From: Akkermansia muciniphila
Lineage (GTDB): Bacteria > Verrucomicrobiota > Verrucomicrobiia > Limisphaerales > BJHT01
DNA length: 64,000 nt
NCBI GenBank assembly: GCA_945861535.1
Contig: CAMAUZ010000007.1
Location: 62,001 to 126,000 of the forward strand
Reading direction: 5' to 3'
Shown: positions 45,162 through 53,817 of the stretch, piece after piece
Layout of the letters: the number at the start of each line of letters is the position of its first letter
Numbering within the stretch: position 1 is the first letter of the stretch
Notes under the pieces: model-generated
The model's input: the letters and a program-made list of their open reading frames with translations, nothing else
Told to the model about the DNA's origin: nothing
The model's database searches: none
Program-made: the position numbers and the translations under genes

Positions 45162-45914
45162 TTATTTCCAGCGCCGGCTTTCGACGACCTTCAAGGTGAG
45201 GAACAGGAAGATCAGCGTGAGGCTCAGGTAAAACACGACGAAGCGCGTGTCCACCATGCCGCGGGTGAAGTCGCGCATGTGCTCGACCATCGAGATGTGC
45301 GCGTAGAGCTTCGACTGCCAGCCGGGCGTCGCGGGCACGATGATCGAGAGGAAGCTCAGCAGAAAGAGGCCGAGACCGAGCGCAAACGTGATCATCGCGG
45401 CGACGACCTGCGCGCGGGTGAGCGACGACGCGAAGCAACCCATCGCGAGGTAAAACGCGCCGAAGAGGAAGATGCCGAGGAAGGTGCTGACGATGGTGCC
45501 GGGGTCGATGGGCGGGAGATTGATCGAGTTGTAACGGAGCAGATACGGGTAGGCCAGCGTGGGCAGCCACGCGAGGAGATAGAACAACAGCGAGCCGGTG
45601 AACTTCGCCAGCACGACCTGCAGATCGCTGACGGGCGTGGTCATCAGGGTCTCGAAGGTGCCGGAGAATTTCTCAAGCGCGAAGGTGCGCATGGTGATGA
45701 CCGGCGCGCCGAGCAGCAGGATCAGCCAGAAAAAGCCGGTCATGAAAAACTTCTCGGTGACGGGCATGTCCAGCGGCTGACCGTCGGCGGATTTCAGCAG
45801 CAGCACGAAGCTCAGGCCGAGCAGCAACTGGAAGCTGGCGATGATCACATAGCCGAGGAACGAGTTGAAGTAGCCGGTGAGTTCGCGGCGCACGAGCGTG
45901 AGGTACGGTTGCAT
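45162..45914 (-). CDS. ABC-2 type permease (GldF-like)
   Basis: 250-residue inner-membrane protein with six hydrophobic helices, for example YFNSFLGYVIIASFQLLLGL, FFWLILLLGAPVITMRTFAL and FLGIFLFGAFYLAMGCFASS. The segment TFALEKFSGTFETLMTTPVS is the characteristic cytoplasmic block of GldF/NosY-type permeases. It overlaps the ATPase stop by one base (TGATG), so translation is coupled. The upstream reading-frame extension belongs to the ATPase gene. Confidence 0.9.
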   Translation of the reverse strand: MQPYLTLVRRELTGYFNSFLGYVIIASFQLLLGLSFVLLLKSADGQPLDMPVTEKFFMTGFFWLILLLGAPVITMRTFALEKFSGTFETLMTTPVSDLQVVLAKFTGSLLFYLLAWLPTLAYPYLLRYNSINLPPIDPGTIVSTFLGIFLFGAFYLAMGCFASSLTRAQVVAAMITFALGLGLFLLSFLSIIVPATPGWQSKLYAHISMVEHMRDFTRGMVDTRFVVFYLSLTLIFLFLTLKVVESRRWK

Positions 45915-46876
45915 CAGAGATTCTCCTCGCGATCCTTGCGGGTGAGGTGGACGAAAATTTCTTCGAGCGAATGGCGGCCGTGGGTGAGCTCGCGCAGCCG
46001 CCAGTTGTTGTCCTTGGCCAGCGTGAAGATCTGCGGCCGCAGGTCCACGCCGGGGCGCGGCGTGAGGGCGCAGCGGAAGTAATCGCCGTCGCACGGGGCG
46101 ATGTCGAAGTGTTCCACCTCGGGCGCGTGTTCCCACGCGTGCCGGAGCTGTTCGAGCGGCGCGGCGATTTCGGCAATGACCTGGTCGCCGGTGCTGAGCG
46201 AATCGACCAGCTTGGCCGTGGTGTCGGCGGCGACGATGCGACCCTCGTGCAGGATCAGCACGCGGCTGCACGTCATCTCGACCTCGGGCAGGATGTGCGT
46301 GGAAATGAGGATGGTGTGGAGCTTGCCGAGGTCTTTGATGAGCTGGCGCACGCTGCGAATCTGGTGCGGGTCCAGGCCGATGGTCGGCTCGTCGAGAATG
46401 ATGAGGTCGGGCTCATGCACGAGTGCGTCCGCGAGTCCGACGCGCTGGCGGAAGCCTTTCGAGAGCTGGCCGATGACCTTGCGGCTCACGTCGGTCAGGC
46501 CGCATTGCTCGAGCACGCGGTCCACGCGGTCGCGGCTGCGACCGATGCTCAGGCCCTTCAAGCGCGCGCGGAATTTCAGGTATTCGCGCACGCGCATGTC
46601 GAGGTGCAGCGGGTTGCTCTCGGGCAGGTAGCCGATGCGGCGGCGGACCTCCTCGGACTCGGTGAAAACATCGTGGCCGGCGACGCGCGCGGTGCCGGAC
46701 GTGGCCGGCAGGTAGCACGAGAGAATGCGCATGGTCGTGCTCTTGCCCGCGCCGTTGGGGCCGAGCAGGCCGACGATTTCCCCTTTGCCGACGGAAAAGG
46801 TGAGGCCGTGGATGGCGGTGCGGCCGGGGTACCGCTTGGTCAGGTTCTCAACTTCGATGACGGGCGTGGGGTTCAT
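45914..46876 (-). CDS. ABC transporter ATP-binding protein (GldA-like)
   Basis: 320 residues powering the GldF-like permease. Walker A LLGPNGAGKST lies near residue 38, the signature is QLSKGFRQRVGLADAL, Walker B is PDLIILDEPTIGLD, and the switch His is in ISTHIL. A C-terminal extension of about 80 residues (LRPQIFTLAKDNNWRLREL) is typical of the ABC-2 drug/gliding-type ATPases. It starts 15 nt after the HtrA stop. Confidence 0.92.
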   Translation of the reverse strand: MNPTPVIEVENLTKRYPGRTAIHGLTFSVGKGEIVGLLGPNGAGKSTTMRILSCYLPATSGTARVAGHDVFTESEEVRRRIGYLPESNPLHLDMRVREYLKFRARLKGLSIGRSRDRVDRVLEQCGLTDVSRKVIGQLSKGFRQRVGLADALVHEPDLIILDEPTIGLDPHQIRSVRQLIKDLGKLHTILISTHILPEVEMTCSRVLILHEGRIVAADTTAKLVDSLSTGDQVIAEIAAPLEQLRHAWEHAPEVEHFDIAPCDGDYFRCALTPRPGVDLRPQIFTLAKDNNWRLRELTHGRHSLEEIFVHLTRKDREENL

Positions 46877-46891
46877 CAGCGCGGGCGCGGT

Positions 46892-48310
46892 TCAGCGGAC
46901 CTTCAGTTCGATCGCGCCCTCGCGGTAGCCGGTGAGGTTGCCCCGCCGCCACGGCACGATCAGGTCGAGCCGGACGGTGGCGTCGGTTTTCTTGGCGTGC
47001 AGCAGCTTGGCCGCCTCGACGAGATTGGGCGGCACCAGGCCGTCGATGCCCTGCACGAGAAAATAAGGCTGCAGCTCGGCGAGCGCGGCGGGGCTGCCCT
47101 TCTCGACGGCGATGATGACAAATCCGCTCGCGGTGCGCAGGCCGTATTGCGCGGCAATTTCCGCGGTCATTTCCTGCAGCGTGATGCCGGTCTTCTGGCG
47201 GATCAGGGCGGCGTTGAAGAAGTCGCGTTCCTGCAACAGCCGCACGGTCACGGTGCGGCGGTCGTAGCCGCGCTGGACGACGAGCGTGACGTCCTTCCGG
47301 TCGGCGTTGGCGGTCAGCTCGCGGTTGAACTCGATGAGGTTTTTGGGCGCGTGGCCGTTGACTTGGAGGATGACTTCATTCGTGCGCAATCCGGCGCGGT
47401 GGGCGGGGCTGCCGTCCTGCACCTGCTGGATGATGAGCGGGCCGCCGCCGCTTTTCACGCGCGCGCCGAACCACAGCGCGCGCATCGCCTCGGGCGTGAA
47501 AAATTCCGAGAGCGCCTCGTTGACGCGCTTGATCGGGATCGCGAACCCGATGCCCTGCGCCTCGCGATAGACGGCGACGTTGATGCCGATAAGCTCGCCG
47601 CGGAGGTTCACGAGCGGGCCGCCGCTGTTGCCGGGGTTGATGGCGGCGTCGGTCTGGAGCCAGTTGGAAACGTCGAGCGCCTCGCCATCTTTCGGCGCGC
47701 GGCGTTCCTTCGAGCTGAGAATGCCGCGGCTGACGGAGCCGCCGAGGCCGAAGGGATTGCCGAGGGCGATGACGGTTTCGCCGAGCAGCAGGTCGTCGTC
47801 GGTGGCGAATTTCACGGGCTTAAATTTCTCGCCGTTCTTGGAGACGATCTTCAGCAACGCGACATCGGTGCTGGTCTTGCCTTTGACCGGCTGGGCCTCG
47901 AGTTCGCGGCCGTCGGCGAGCTTCACCCAGACGCGGCTGGCGCGGCGGACGACGTGGAGATTGGTCAGAACGTAGCCGTCCTCGTCGATGATGACGCCGG
48001 AGCCGAGGCTGTACTGGCGGTCCGGGGGACGACGGCGGTAATAGGGCCCCCAGAATTCGCGGAGTAAATCATCGAAGGCGTCGCGCGTCTCGACGATGGT
48101 CTCGGTGCCGATGTTGACGACGGCGGGGAGGACTTGCTCGATGGCGACGACGACGGCGTCGCGGCGGAGGTCGGCCTCGGGTGCGGGCTTGGTGGGGGCG
48201 GCGGCCGCGTGCGTCTGTGCAGCGGAGGTCAGCAAGCTGACGAGAAGGAGCAGCAGCGGGCGGAGGAAGGGGGACGTCCCGAGGTGACGCGGGCGCGCGC
48301 TGGCCCCGGT
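46892..48310 (-). CDS. Periplasmic HtrA/Deg-type serine protease, start unresolved
   Basis: About 470 residues including a clear signal peptide (FLRPLLLLLVSLLTSAAQTH). The trypsin-like domain has GSGVIIDEDGYVLTNLHVV (catalytic His), STDVALLK (Asp) and INPGNSGGPLVNLRGEL (Ser). A PDZ domain follows (PLIIQQVQDGSPAHRAGLRT), and a weaker second one is near the C terminus (GSPAALAELQPYFLVQGI). No in-frame ATG, and no GTG or TTG at a sensible place, precedes the signal peptide before an inverted repeat begins at 48308. The true start may be unusual or may have been altered by that repeat. The coordinates end at the repeat edge. Confidence 0.85.
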   Translation of the reverse strand, partial: TGASARPRHLGTSPFLRPLLLLLVSLLTSAAQTHAAAAPTKPAPEADLRRDAVVVAIEQVLPAVVNIGTETIVETRDAFDDLLREFWGPYYRRRPPDRQYSLGSGVIIDEDGYVLTNLHVVRRASRVWVKLADGRELEAQPVKGKTSTDVALLKIVSKNGEKFKPVKFATDDDLLLGETVIALGNPFGLGGSVSRGILSSKERRAPKDGEALDVSNWLQTDAAINPGNSGGPLVNLRGELIGINVAVYREAQGIGFAIPIKRVNEALSEFFTPEAMRALWFGARVKSGGGPLIIQQVQDGSPAHRAGLRTNEVILQVNGHAPKNLIEFNRELTANADRKDVTLVVQRGYDRRTVTVRLLQERDFFNAALIRQKTGITLQEMTAEIAAQYGLRTASGFVIIAVEKGSPAALAELQPYFLVQGIDGLVPPNLVEAAKLLHAKKTDATVRLDLIVPWRRGNLTGYREGAIELKVR

Positions 48311-48416
48311 ACCGCAGGCGTCCTCGCCTGCGAGTTCGCGCGGCGTCTCGCCGCGCGAACCGATGCTGGGGGCGGGGACGCCCCCGCAACTCGCAGGCGG
48401 GGACGCCTGCGGTACC
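48308..48416. repeat. Inverted repeat (family I) with inner palindromes
   Basis: Arms 48308-48334 and 48390-48416 match at 26 of 27 positions (core ggtaccgcaggcgtcc). The inside holds a perfect 11-bp hairpin (ttcgcgcggcg with cgccgcgcgaa, 48335-48359) and gggggcggggacgccccc. It adjoins the htrA signal-peptide coding region. Confidence 0.9.
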
Positions 48417-48427
48417 GCGACATTCCC

Positions 48428-48549
48428 GGAGCGCGGCTGTGTGCGCAGCACCAGCCGCAGCGCGTTCACCAACTGGACGGCGACCGACTCATTCCAGCGC
48501 CCCAGCAGATTGCCGCTGCTGCGGCTGGTCTGCGACACAGCCGCGCTCC
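48428..48549. repeat. Inverted repeat (family G)
   Basis: The left arm 48428-48461 (ggagcgcggctgtgtgcgca then accagccgcagc) pairs with the right arm 48518-48549, with small gaps. Related copies are in the 62.6-63.8 kb element, and a decayed one is at 4094-4217. The remaining gap to 48751 shows no gene and should hold the DUF2851 promoter. Confidence 0.85.
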
Positions 48550-48751
48550 GGGGCTGGTGCCCGGCTGCGCCGACCGCGAGGTGTTGTGTGAATCGCAAAT
48601 TGACAACCACGTTTAAGGACCGTTTACAGTGCCGCCCGCCTCCCGCCGCTGACCGCACCGACTCGGAGGGAAGCTTTGTCTCGCAAGGTGTTTGCGGGCA
48701 CTGGCGGACGGGCGGGATGTTCGTCGGGCACAACGTCAAAAGCAATCTCAA

Positions 48752-50233
48752 GTGAATTTTTCCAGCACCAATCTTTACGCCCGCTGGCGGCAGACCGCGC
48801 TGGGCGTGCCGTTGGTGGGCGAGACCGTTGGCGCGCCGCCGCCAGAGCGCCTGCTGCAACACGTGTGGCAACACCAGCGGTTGGTGCGCGACCGGTTGCA
48901 TCTGGTCGATGGCTCGCCGGTGCAGGTGTTGCATCCGGGCTTTTGGAATCACGAGGCGGGGCCGGATTTTCGCGGAGCCGTGGTGCAGTTCGGCAACAGC
49001 CCCGCGCGCACGGGCGACATCGAGATCGACCTCGCTCCGGCGCAATGGCACGCGCACGGGCACGACCGGAACCCCTCGTATCGCGGCGTTTTATTGCATG
49101 TGGTCTGGGAGCCGGGCCGGGCCGGCGACCCGCTGCCGACGCTCGTGCTGGCGAACCAGTTGGACGCGTCGCTGGCGGACCTGGCGGGGTGGTTTGGCGG
49201 CGAAGGAGCGAGCGCGGTCGCCCCGTCGCTTGCGGGTCAGTGTTGTGCGCCGCTGCGCGAACTCGCACCCGAGCGGCTGGTGGATTTGCTCAATCAAGCG
49301 GCGCTGGTGCGGCTCGCAGGCAAGGCCGCGCAGATGACCGCGCGGGCGCGCACGGGCGGCTGGGAGCAGGCGCTGTGGGAGGGAATGTTCCGCGCGCTGG
49401 GCTACAAACAGAACGTGTGGCCGATGCTGCGGCTGGCGGAATTGCTGCCGCAACTCGTGCCCGCGGGCGGCGTGGTCGCGCCGGCGCTGTTGCAGGCGCG
49501 GCTGCTGGGCGTGGGCGGATTGCTGCCGCTGGAACTAACGCGGCGCAAACTCGAGCCGGACGCCGAGCTGCGGCGCATCTGGGATCAATGGTGGCGCGAG
49601 CGGGCGCAGTTCGCCGCACTGGCGCTGCCGCGCGACGTGTGGCGTTTCCATGGGCTGCGACCGGCGAATCATCCACAGCGCCGCCTCGCGCTGGCGACGC
49701 ACTGGATCGGGGACCGGAATTTTGTGGCGCGCCTGGAGCGGTGGTTCGCCGCGGCGACGGAAGGGACGGGCATCGGCGCGACTTCGCGAACGGGCACCGA
49801 TCCCGCAACCTCGCTGCTCGCCGCGCTGCAAGTGGTGCATGATGACTTCTGGTCGTGGCATTGGACCTTTCAATCCGCGCGCATGACCAAGCCGCAGCCG
49901 CTCCTCGGCGCGGCGCGCGTGACCGATCTGGCGATGAATGTCCTGCTCCCGTGGGTCTGGGGCCGCGCGGTCGCGGACGCCGACGATGCTCGCCGCGACG
50001 CCGTCGAGCGTCTGTTCCTGCGCTGGCCCGCGGGCGAGGACAACTCCGTGCTGCGCCTCGCGCGGCAGCGCCTGCTCGCGGGCGGCGCGCGGCGTTTCCC
50101 GCGCACCGCGGCGGCGCAACAGGGACTGCTCCAGATCGTGCGCGATTTCTGCGAGCACTCGAACGCCCTCTGCACCGGCTGCCGCTTCCCCGAACTCGTC
50201 CGCCAGATCGAACCGGAGATGCCCGCAGCTTAG
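48752..50233 (+). CDS. DUF2851 family protein
   Basis: 493 residues in this reading. DUF2851 blocks are visible: LHLVDGSPVQVLHPGFWNHE, AGPDFRGAVVQFGN, GDIEIDLAPAQWHAHGHDRN and YRGVLLHVVWEPG. The C-terminal Cys cluster FCEHSNALCTGCRFPELVRQ may hold a metal. The GTG at 48752 gives VNFSSTNLYARW. A TTG 20 codons earlier is possible but adds basic, repeat-like residues. The family's function is unknown; Verrucomicrobia and Bacteroidetes carry one copy each. Confidence 0.85.
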   Translation: MNFSSTNLYARWRQTALGVPLVGETVGAPPPERLLQHVWQHQRLVRDRLHLVDGSPVQVLHPGFWNHEAGPDFRGAVVQFGNSPARTGDIEIDLAPAQWHAHGHDRNPSYRGVLLHVVWEPGRAGDPLPTLVLANQLDASLADLAGWFGGEGASAVAPSLAGQCCAPLRELAPERLVDLLNQAALVRLAGKAAQMTARARTGGWEQALWEGMFRALGYKQNVWPMLRLAELLPQLVPAGGVVAPALLQARLLGVGGLLPLELTRRKLEPDAELRRIWDQWWRERAQFAALALPRDVWRFHGLRPANHPQRRLALATHWIGDRNFVARLERWFAAATEGTGIGATSRTGTDPATSLLAALQVVHDDFWSWHWTFQSARMTKPQPLLGAARVTDLAMNVLLPWVWGRAVADADDARRDAVERLFLRWPAGEDNSVLRLARQRLLAGGARRFPRTAAAQQGLLQIVRDFCEHSNALCTGCRFPELVRQIEPEMPAA

Positions 50234-50314
50234 CCCGCATCCGGGAGTAGTTGGTAAACGAGCGCGTGGGCCGGGGTGCAGATAGGAGGGATGTACCACT
50301 GGCGCAGCGGGAAC

Positions 50315-50402
50315 GCAGCGTTTACGCCGCTTCAGCGTCCGCACGGCCCACCTGGTTTGCACCTGCCCGGACCTTGGGACCTTGAAGCGGCATAAATGCC
50401 GC
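50315..50402. repeat. Inverted repeat (family K), first copy
   Basis: Arms 50315-50340 and 50377-50402 match at 21 of 26 positions (gcgtttacgccgcttcag and ccttgaagcggcataaatgc). A second copy is at 60350-60437. It sits between converging genes and may also stop transcription. Confidence 0.75.
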
Positions 50403-50440
50403 ACTCCGGTTGGCCGGACCGCACAGGAAACCCGGCCAGC

Positions 50441-51475
50441 TTACTTCCCGGCCGAGCCGCGAGCCGCGGTGCTCGGCGGCGCAGTGCTCGCGCGGATGAC
50501 GATCTCCGCCGGGAGCCGCTTCGAGGCCGGGCGCTCGCCGCGCATGAGGCGCACGAGGGAATCCACCGCCGCCGTGCCCAGCCGCATCTTCGGCTGGCGC
50601 ACCGTGGTGAGCGGCACGCGAAAATGTTCGCTGACCAGCACGTTGCCGAAGCCCGCGAGGGAAATGTCGCCGGGAATTTTCACGCCCTGGTTGATGAGCA
50701 CCGTGCCCGCGCCGATGGCGACGAGGTCGTTGACGGCGATGATGGCCGTGGGCCGCGCGGATTCGTTGAGCATTTCGAGCGCGGCCTTTTCGCCCTCCTC
50801 GATGGTCGAGCCGGCGTTGAACACCATGTTGTCGTCCGCTTCCAGGCGCGCCTCGCGGAGCGCGCGACGGTAGCCCTCGAAGCGTTCCGCGGCCCACGGG
50901 TTGAATTGCGGCCCGCAGAAAAACGCGATCCGCCGGTGCCCGAGGTCCACGAGATGCCGCGTGAGCGCCATGCTGGCCGCGACGTCGTCGGTCTCGACGC
51001 TCACAAATTTTCCGCAGAAAGGCGCGCGCTGGCCGAGGATGACCGTGGGCAGACCGCGCCGCAGCAGTTCCTCGTAGATCGGCGCGGTGGCGGCCTGTCG
51101 GTACACGGGCACCACGAACAGCCCGTCCACGCGCCGCGAGAGCAGGCGGCGGATGCATTGCTCCTCGCGCTCCGAATTGTTCAGCGAATGCGCGAGCAGA
51201 ATCTCGTAGCCCAGCTCGTGCGCCTGCTGCTCGATGGCCATCACCACGCGCGCGAAAATCGGATTGGTCATCGCCGGAATCACCAGCCCAAACATGCGCG
51301 ACGTGCGCGAGCGCAGGCCCTGCGCGGCGGTGTCCGGGAGATAGCCCATCTGGTCGGCCAGCGCGCGGATGCGGCCCTTGGTCGCGGCGGAAATGTCCGG
51401 CGCGTCGTGCATCACCTTGGAAACCGTCATCACGGAAACTCCGGCGACCGCGGCAATATCTTTGAGGCGAACCAT
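50441..51475 (-). CDS. LacI-family transcriptional regulator
   Basis: 344 residues. The N-terminal helix-turn-helix is MVRLKDIAAVAGVSVMTVSK VMHDAP with the hinge YLPDTAAQGLRSRTSRMFGL. The periplasmic-binding-like effector domain holds GLVIPAMTNPIFARVVMAIE and VDGLFVVPVY, and later PTAIIAVNDLVAIGAGTVL and ISLAGFGNV. The last part is typical of LacI/PurR. No sugar-uptake or catabolic gene is beside it, so its target is not evident. It most likely acts as a repressor. Confidence 0.92.
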   Translation of the reverse strand: MVRLKDIAAVAGVSVMTVSKVMHDAPDISAATKGRIRALADQMGYLPDTAAQGLRSRTSRMFGLVIPAMTNPIFARVVMAIEQQAHELGYEILLAHSLNNSEREEQCIRRLLSRRVDGLFVVPVYRQAATAPIYEELLRRGLPTVILGQRAPFCGKFVSVETDDVAASMALTRHLVDLGHRRIAFFCGPQFNPWAAERFEGYRRALREARLEADDNMVFNAGSTIEEGEKAALEMLNESARPTAIIAVNDLVAIGAGTVLINQGVKIPGDISLAGFGNVLVSEHFRVPLTTVRQPKMRLGTAAVDSLVRLMRGERPASKRLPAEIVIRASTAPPSTAARGSAGK

Positions 51476-51605
51476 GGCGAAAGTTTACCGGCGAACCGCG
51501 GCGGACGTCACGCCTCGCTTGCGTTGGGGTTCAGATTTCCACGCACCTCGGAATTGTCTTGAGGGTAAGACCCGCTTCCCGCCGCGGATGCCACGGCAGC
51601 GCACT

Positions 51606-51632
51606 GGAGTGCGGCCGGGACGGCCGCACTCC
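51606..51632. terminator. Hairpin after nadK
   Basis: Perfect 11-bp stem ggagtgcggcc (51606-51616) and ggccgcactcc (51622-51632) with the loop gggac. It directly follows the nadK stop on the minus strand. No T-tract follows, so it may be a repeat doing the job of a terminator. Confidence 0.55.
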
Positions 51633-51635
51633 GTT

Positions 51636-52532
51636 TCAGGAAGTTCCGTTCAGATTCGACCCGCTCCAGTTGAGCTTGCGGCGGAGCGTTTCAAAAAAGG
51701 AGCTCCCTGCCAGATGCACCAGCCGGACGCACTGGCGGCTGCGGCGGATGCGGATGACCTCGCCGGGCGCGAGCCGCGTGTGGCAGTCGCCGTCCGCGCT
51801 GAGCATCGCCTCGAGCTTCTCGCTGGCGACGCGCACTTCGATGGTGGCATCCAGATTTACGACGACGGAACGGTTCGACAACGTGTGCGGGCAGATCGGC
51901 GTGATGGTGAGGACCGCGGCGTCCGGGCTGACGATGGCCCCGCCGGCGGACAGCGAATACGCGGTCGAACCGGTCGGCGTACTGATGATCAGGCCGTCGC
52001 AGCGGAAGCGCGTGAGCATCGCGCCATCGACCGTCACCTCCAGTTCGATCAGCCGCGGGATCGCGCCGCGCGAGATGACGAAATCGTTGCACGCCGTCTG
52101 CCGCAGGACACCGCCCGCGACGCGGCCGGTGGCGGCGATCAGCGGCCGCGCCTCGACGGAAAATTCGCCCGCCCACAACCGCGGCAGCGCCGCCGCCAGA
52201 TCCTGCGTGGAAACCGCCGTGAGAAAACCCAGCCCGCCAATGTTGATGCCCAGCACCGGCGTGCGCGCCCCGCCGATCTCGCGCGCAACGCGCAGCATCG
52301 TGCCGTCGCCGCCGAAGACCATCACGAGTTCGCTCGCCGCGGCGAGCGCCGCCGTGTCCGCGACGACGGGCACGGACAGGCCGGCCATGCGCGCCGTGGC
52401 GGGTTCGGTGATGACCTCGCGGCCGCTGGCGGTGATGAGCTTCACGGCCTCGCGCACGGCGGCGCGGCCCGCGGTTTTCTCGGCGTTGGCGACGACGCCG
52501 ACGCGGCGGAATTTTTCAGCCAGTTTTTTCAA
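51636..52532 (-). CDS. nadK: NAD kinase
   Basis: 298 residues, phosphorylating NAD to NADP. The diacylglycerol-kinase-like signature VFGGDGTMLRVAR comes first, then GINIGGLGFLTAV, CNDFVISRG, and the long motif DGLIISTPTGSTAYSLSAGG. The late block SPDAAVLTITPICPHTLSNR has the conserved PICPHTL. The start overlaps tlyA by 17 nt. tlyA followed by nadK is a common pairing in bacteria. Confidence 0.95.
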   Translation of the reverse strand: MKKLAEKFRRVGVVANAEKTAGRAAVREAVKLITASGREVITEPATARMAGLSVPVVADTAALAAASELVMVFGGDGTMLRVAREIGGARTPVLGINIGGLGFLTAVSTQDLAAALPRLWAGEFSVEARPLIAATGRVAGGVLRQTACNDFVISRGAIPRLIELEVTVDGAMLTRFRCDGLIISTPTGSTAYSLSAGGAIVSPDAAVLTITPICPHTLSNRSVVVNLDATIEVRVASEKLEAMLSADGDCHTRLAPGEVIRIRRSRQCVRLVHLAGSSFFETLRRKLNWSGSNLNGTS

Positions 52533-53319
52533 GCAATGCCAGGAACTCTTTGTTGCCCGCCGGTCCGAGGAGGGGCGATTCGGTGACGCCCCGCCACGCG
52601 AGGCCGGGTGTTTGTCGCACGAAGGCCTCGAGTTCCGCCAGCACGCGCGCGTGGATGGCCGGGTCGGTGATCACGCCGTGGCCGCGGTCGGCCTCGGCTT
52701 TGCCCGCCTCGAACTGCGGTTTGATGAGCGCGACGATCTTACCGGGGGTCGCGAGCAAAGCAACGGCGGCGGGCAGGATGATGCGCAGCGAGATGAACGA
52801 GCAGTCGATCACCGCGAGCTCAAACGGCTGGAATGAAGCGGACGGCGCGGACGGTGCGGGCGGCGCCGGCAGCGCGGACGAGGTGGGAAAATTTTGCGGC
52901 GTGAGCGTGCGGGCGTTGGTTTTCTCGAGCACCATCACGCGCGGATCGCGCCGCAGTTTCCACGCGAGCTGGCCCTGGCCGACATCGACCGCATGAACGC
53001 TGGCCGCGCCGTGCTGGAGCAGGCAGTCGGTGAAGCCGCCGGTCGAAGCCCCGAGGTCGATGGCGCGCAGGCCCGTCACGCTGAGTTGAAAATGTTCGAG
53101 CGCGTGTTCGAGCTTGTGACCGCCGCGGCTGACGAATTTTTCCGGCGCAGTGAGATCAACAATATCCTCGAAGCGCACGGCGTCGCTGGCTTTGCGGGCG
53201 GGATGGCCGTTGATGCGGACCTGGCCGGCCATGATCGCGCGTTTGGCTTTTTCGCGGCTGTCGCAAAAGCCGCGTTCGACCAAGGCCTGGTCCAGTCGGG
53301 TGGAGGAGGGGTCGGACAA
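52516..53319 (-). CDS. tlyA: TlyA-family rRNA methyltransferase
   Basis: 267 residues. An S4 RNA-binding domain occupies residues 8-65 (LDQALVERGFCDSREKAKRA), followed by SRGGHKLEHALEHF. The FtsJ-like methyltransferase domain has AIDLGASTGGFTDCLLQHGA and ELAVIDCSFISLRIILPA. A Pro/Ala/Ser insert (PTSSALPAPPAPSAPSASFQ) breaks the methyltransferase domain near residue 150; its DNA is a short tandem repeat (gcggacggcgcggacg). In characterised members TlyA 2'-O-methylates 16S and 23S rRNA. Confidence 0.92.
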   Translation of the reverse strand: MSDPSSTRLDQALVERGFCDSREKAKRAIMAGQVRINGHPARKASDAVRFEDIVDLTAPEKFVSRGGHKLEHALEHFQLSVTGLRAIDLGASTGGFTDCLLQHGAASVHAVDVGQGQLAWKLRRDPRVMVLEKTNARTLTPQNFPTSSALPAPPAPSAPSASFQPFELAVIDCSFISLRIILPAAVALLATPGKIVALIKPQFEAGKAEADRGHGVITDPAIHARVLAELEAFVRQTPGLAWRGVTESPLLGPAGNKEFLALLEKTG

Positions 53320-53328
53320 CAGCGGGCG

Positions 53329-53811
53329 TCAGGTTTTGCCCTGGGCGATGCGGTGCTGCAGATCGCGATAGACGAGGAGGAACTGGGTGTTGTCCGCCAC
53401 CGCCCGTTGCACAATCGGTCCGAGGGTCTCCGGCCCGAGCAGGGCGAGTTCCTGGCGGTTCACCACCGCATGCACGCTGTGCTGCAGGGCCTGCATCGGC
53501 GAGAACGTCTGGTAGCCGTCGCCGAGGAGCACGAGCGTGGTGTGCCGGCGCAGGGCCATCGGCATTTCCTGCAAACGCTGGAGGCTCGGGTTGGCGGAGG
53601 CCGGGGCGGAATCGAAGGTGTCGGTCAAGATCAGCAACTGGTAATGCACCGCGCCAAAGCGGTTGTTGAATTCATCGTGGTCACGCGCCACATGGACCTT
53701 GTACCCGAGGCCGGAGACAATGGCACGCGTCTTCTCCAGCAATTGCGGCGGGTCCATCGCCAGCAGCGCGGGCTTGTCGGAATCGCGGATGAATTCGGTG
53801 TCAAAGGCCAT
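53329..53811 (-). CDS. Unknown 160-residue protein between pilT and tlyA
   Basis: The alternation of hydrophobic strands and helices (IVSGLGYKVHVARDHDEFNN, YQLLILTDTFDS, TTLVLLGDGYQTFSPMQALQ, AVVNRQELALLGPETLGPIV) looks like a CheY-type receiver fold. However, the phosphorylated Asp and the acidic pocket are not convincing. The gene lies 6 nt after the pilT stop and 9 nt before the tlyA start, so it is co-transcribed with both. A part in regulating the pilus motor is only a guess from position. Confidence 0.7.
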   Translation of the reverse strand: MAFDTEFIRDSDKPALLAMDPPQLLEKTRAIVSGLGYKVHVARDHDEFNNRFGAVHYQLLILTDTFDSAPASANPSLQRLQEMPMALRRHTTLVLLGDGYQTFSPMQALQHSVHAVVNRQELALLGPETLGPIVQRAVADNTQFLLVYRDLQHRIAQGKT

Positions 53812-53817
53812 GGCGGA

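Noticed and set aside
45162-46876. Evidence for gliding motility from the GldA/GldF/GldG-like genes
   Set aside because: These ABC genes occur widely in non-gliding bacteria, and no gldB-N or spr genes are present.
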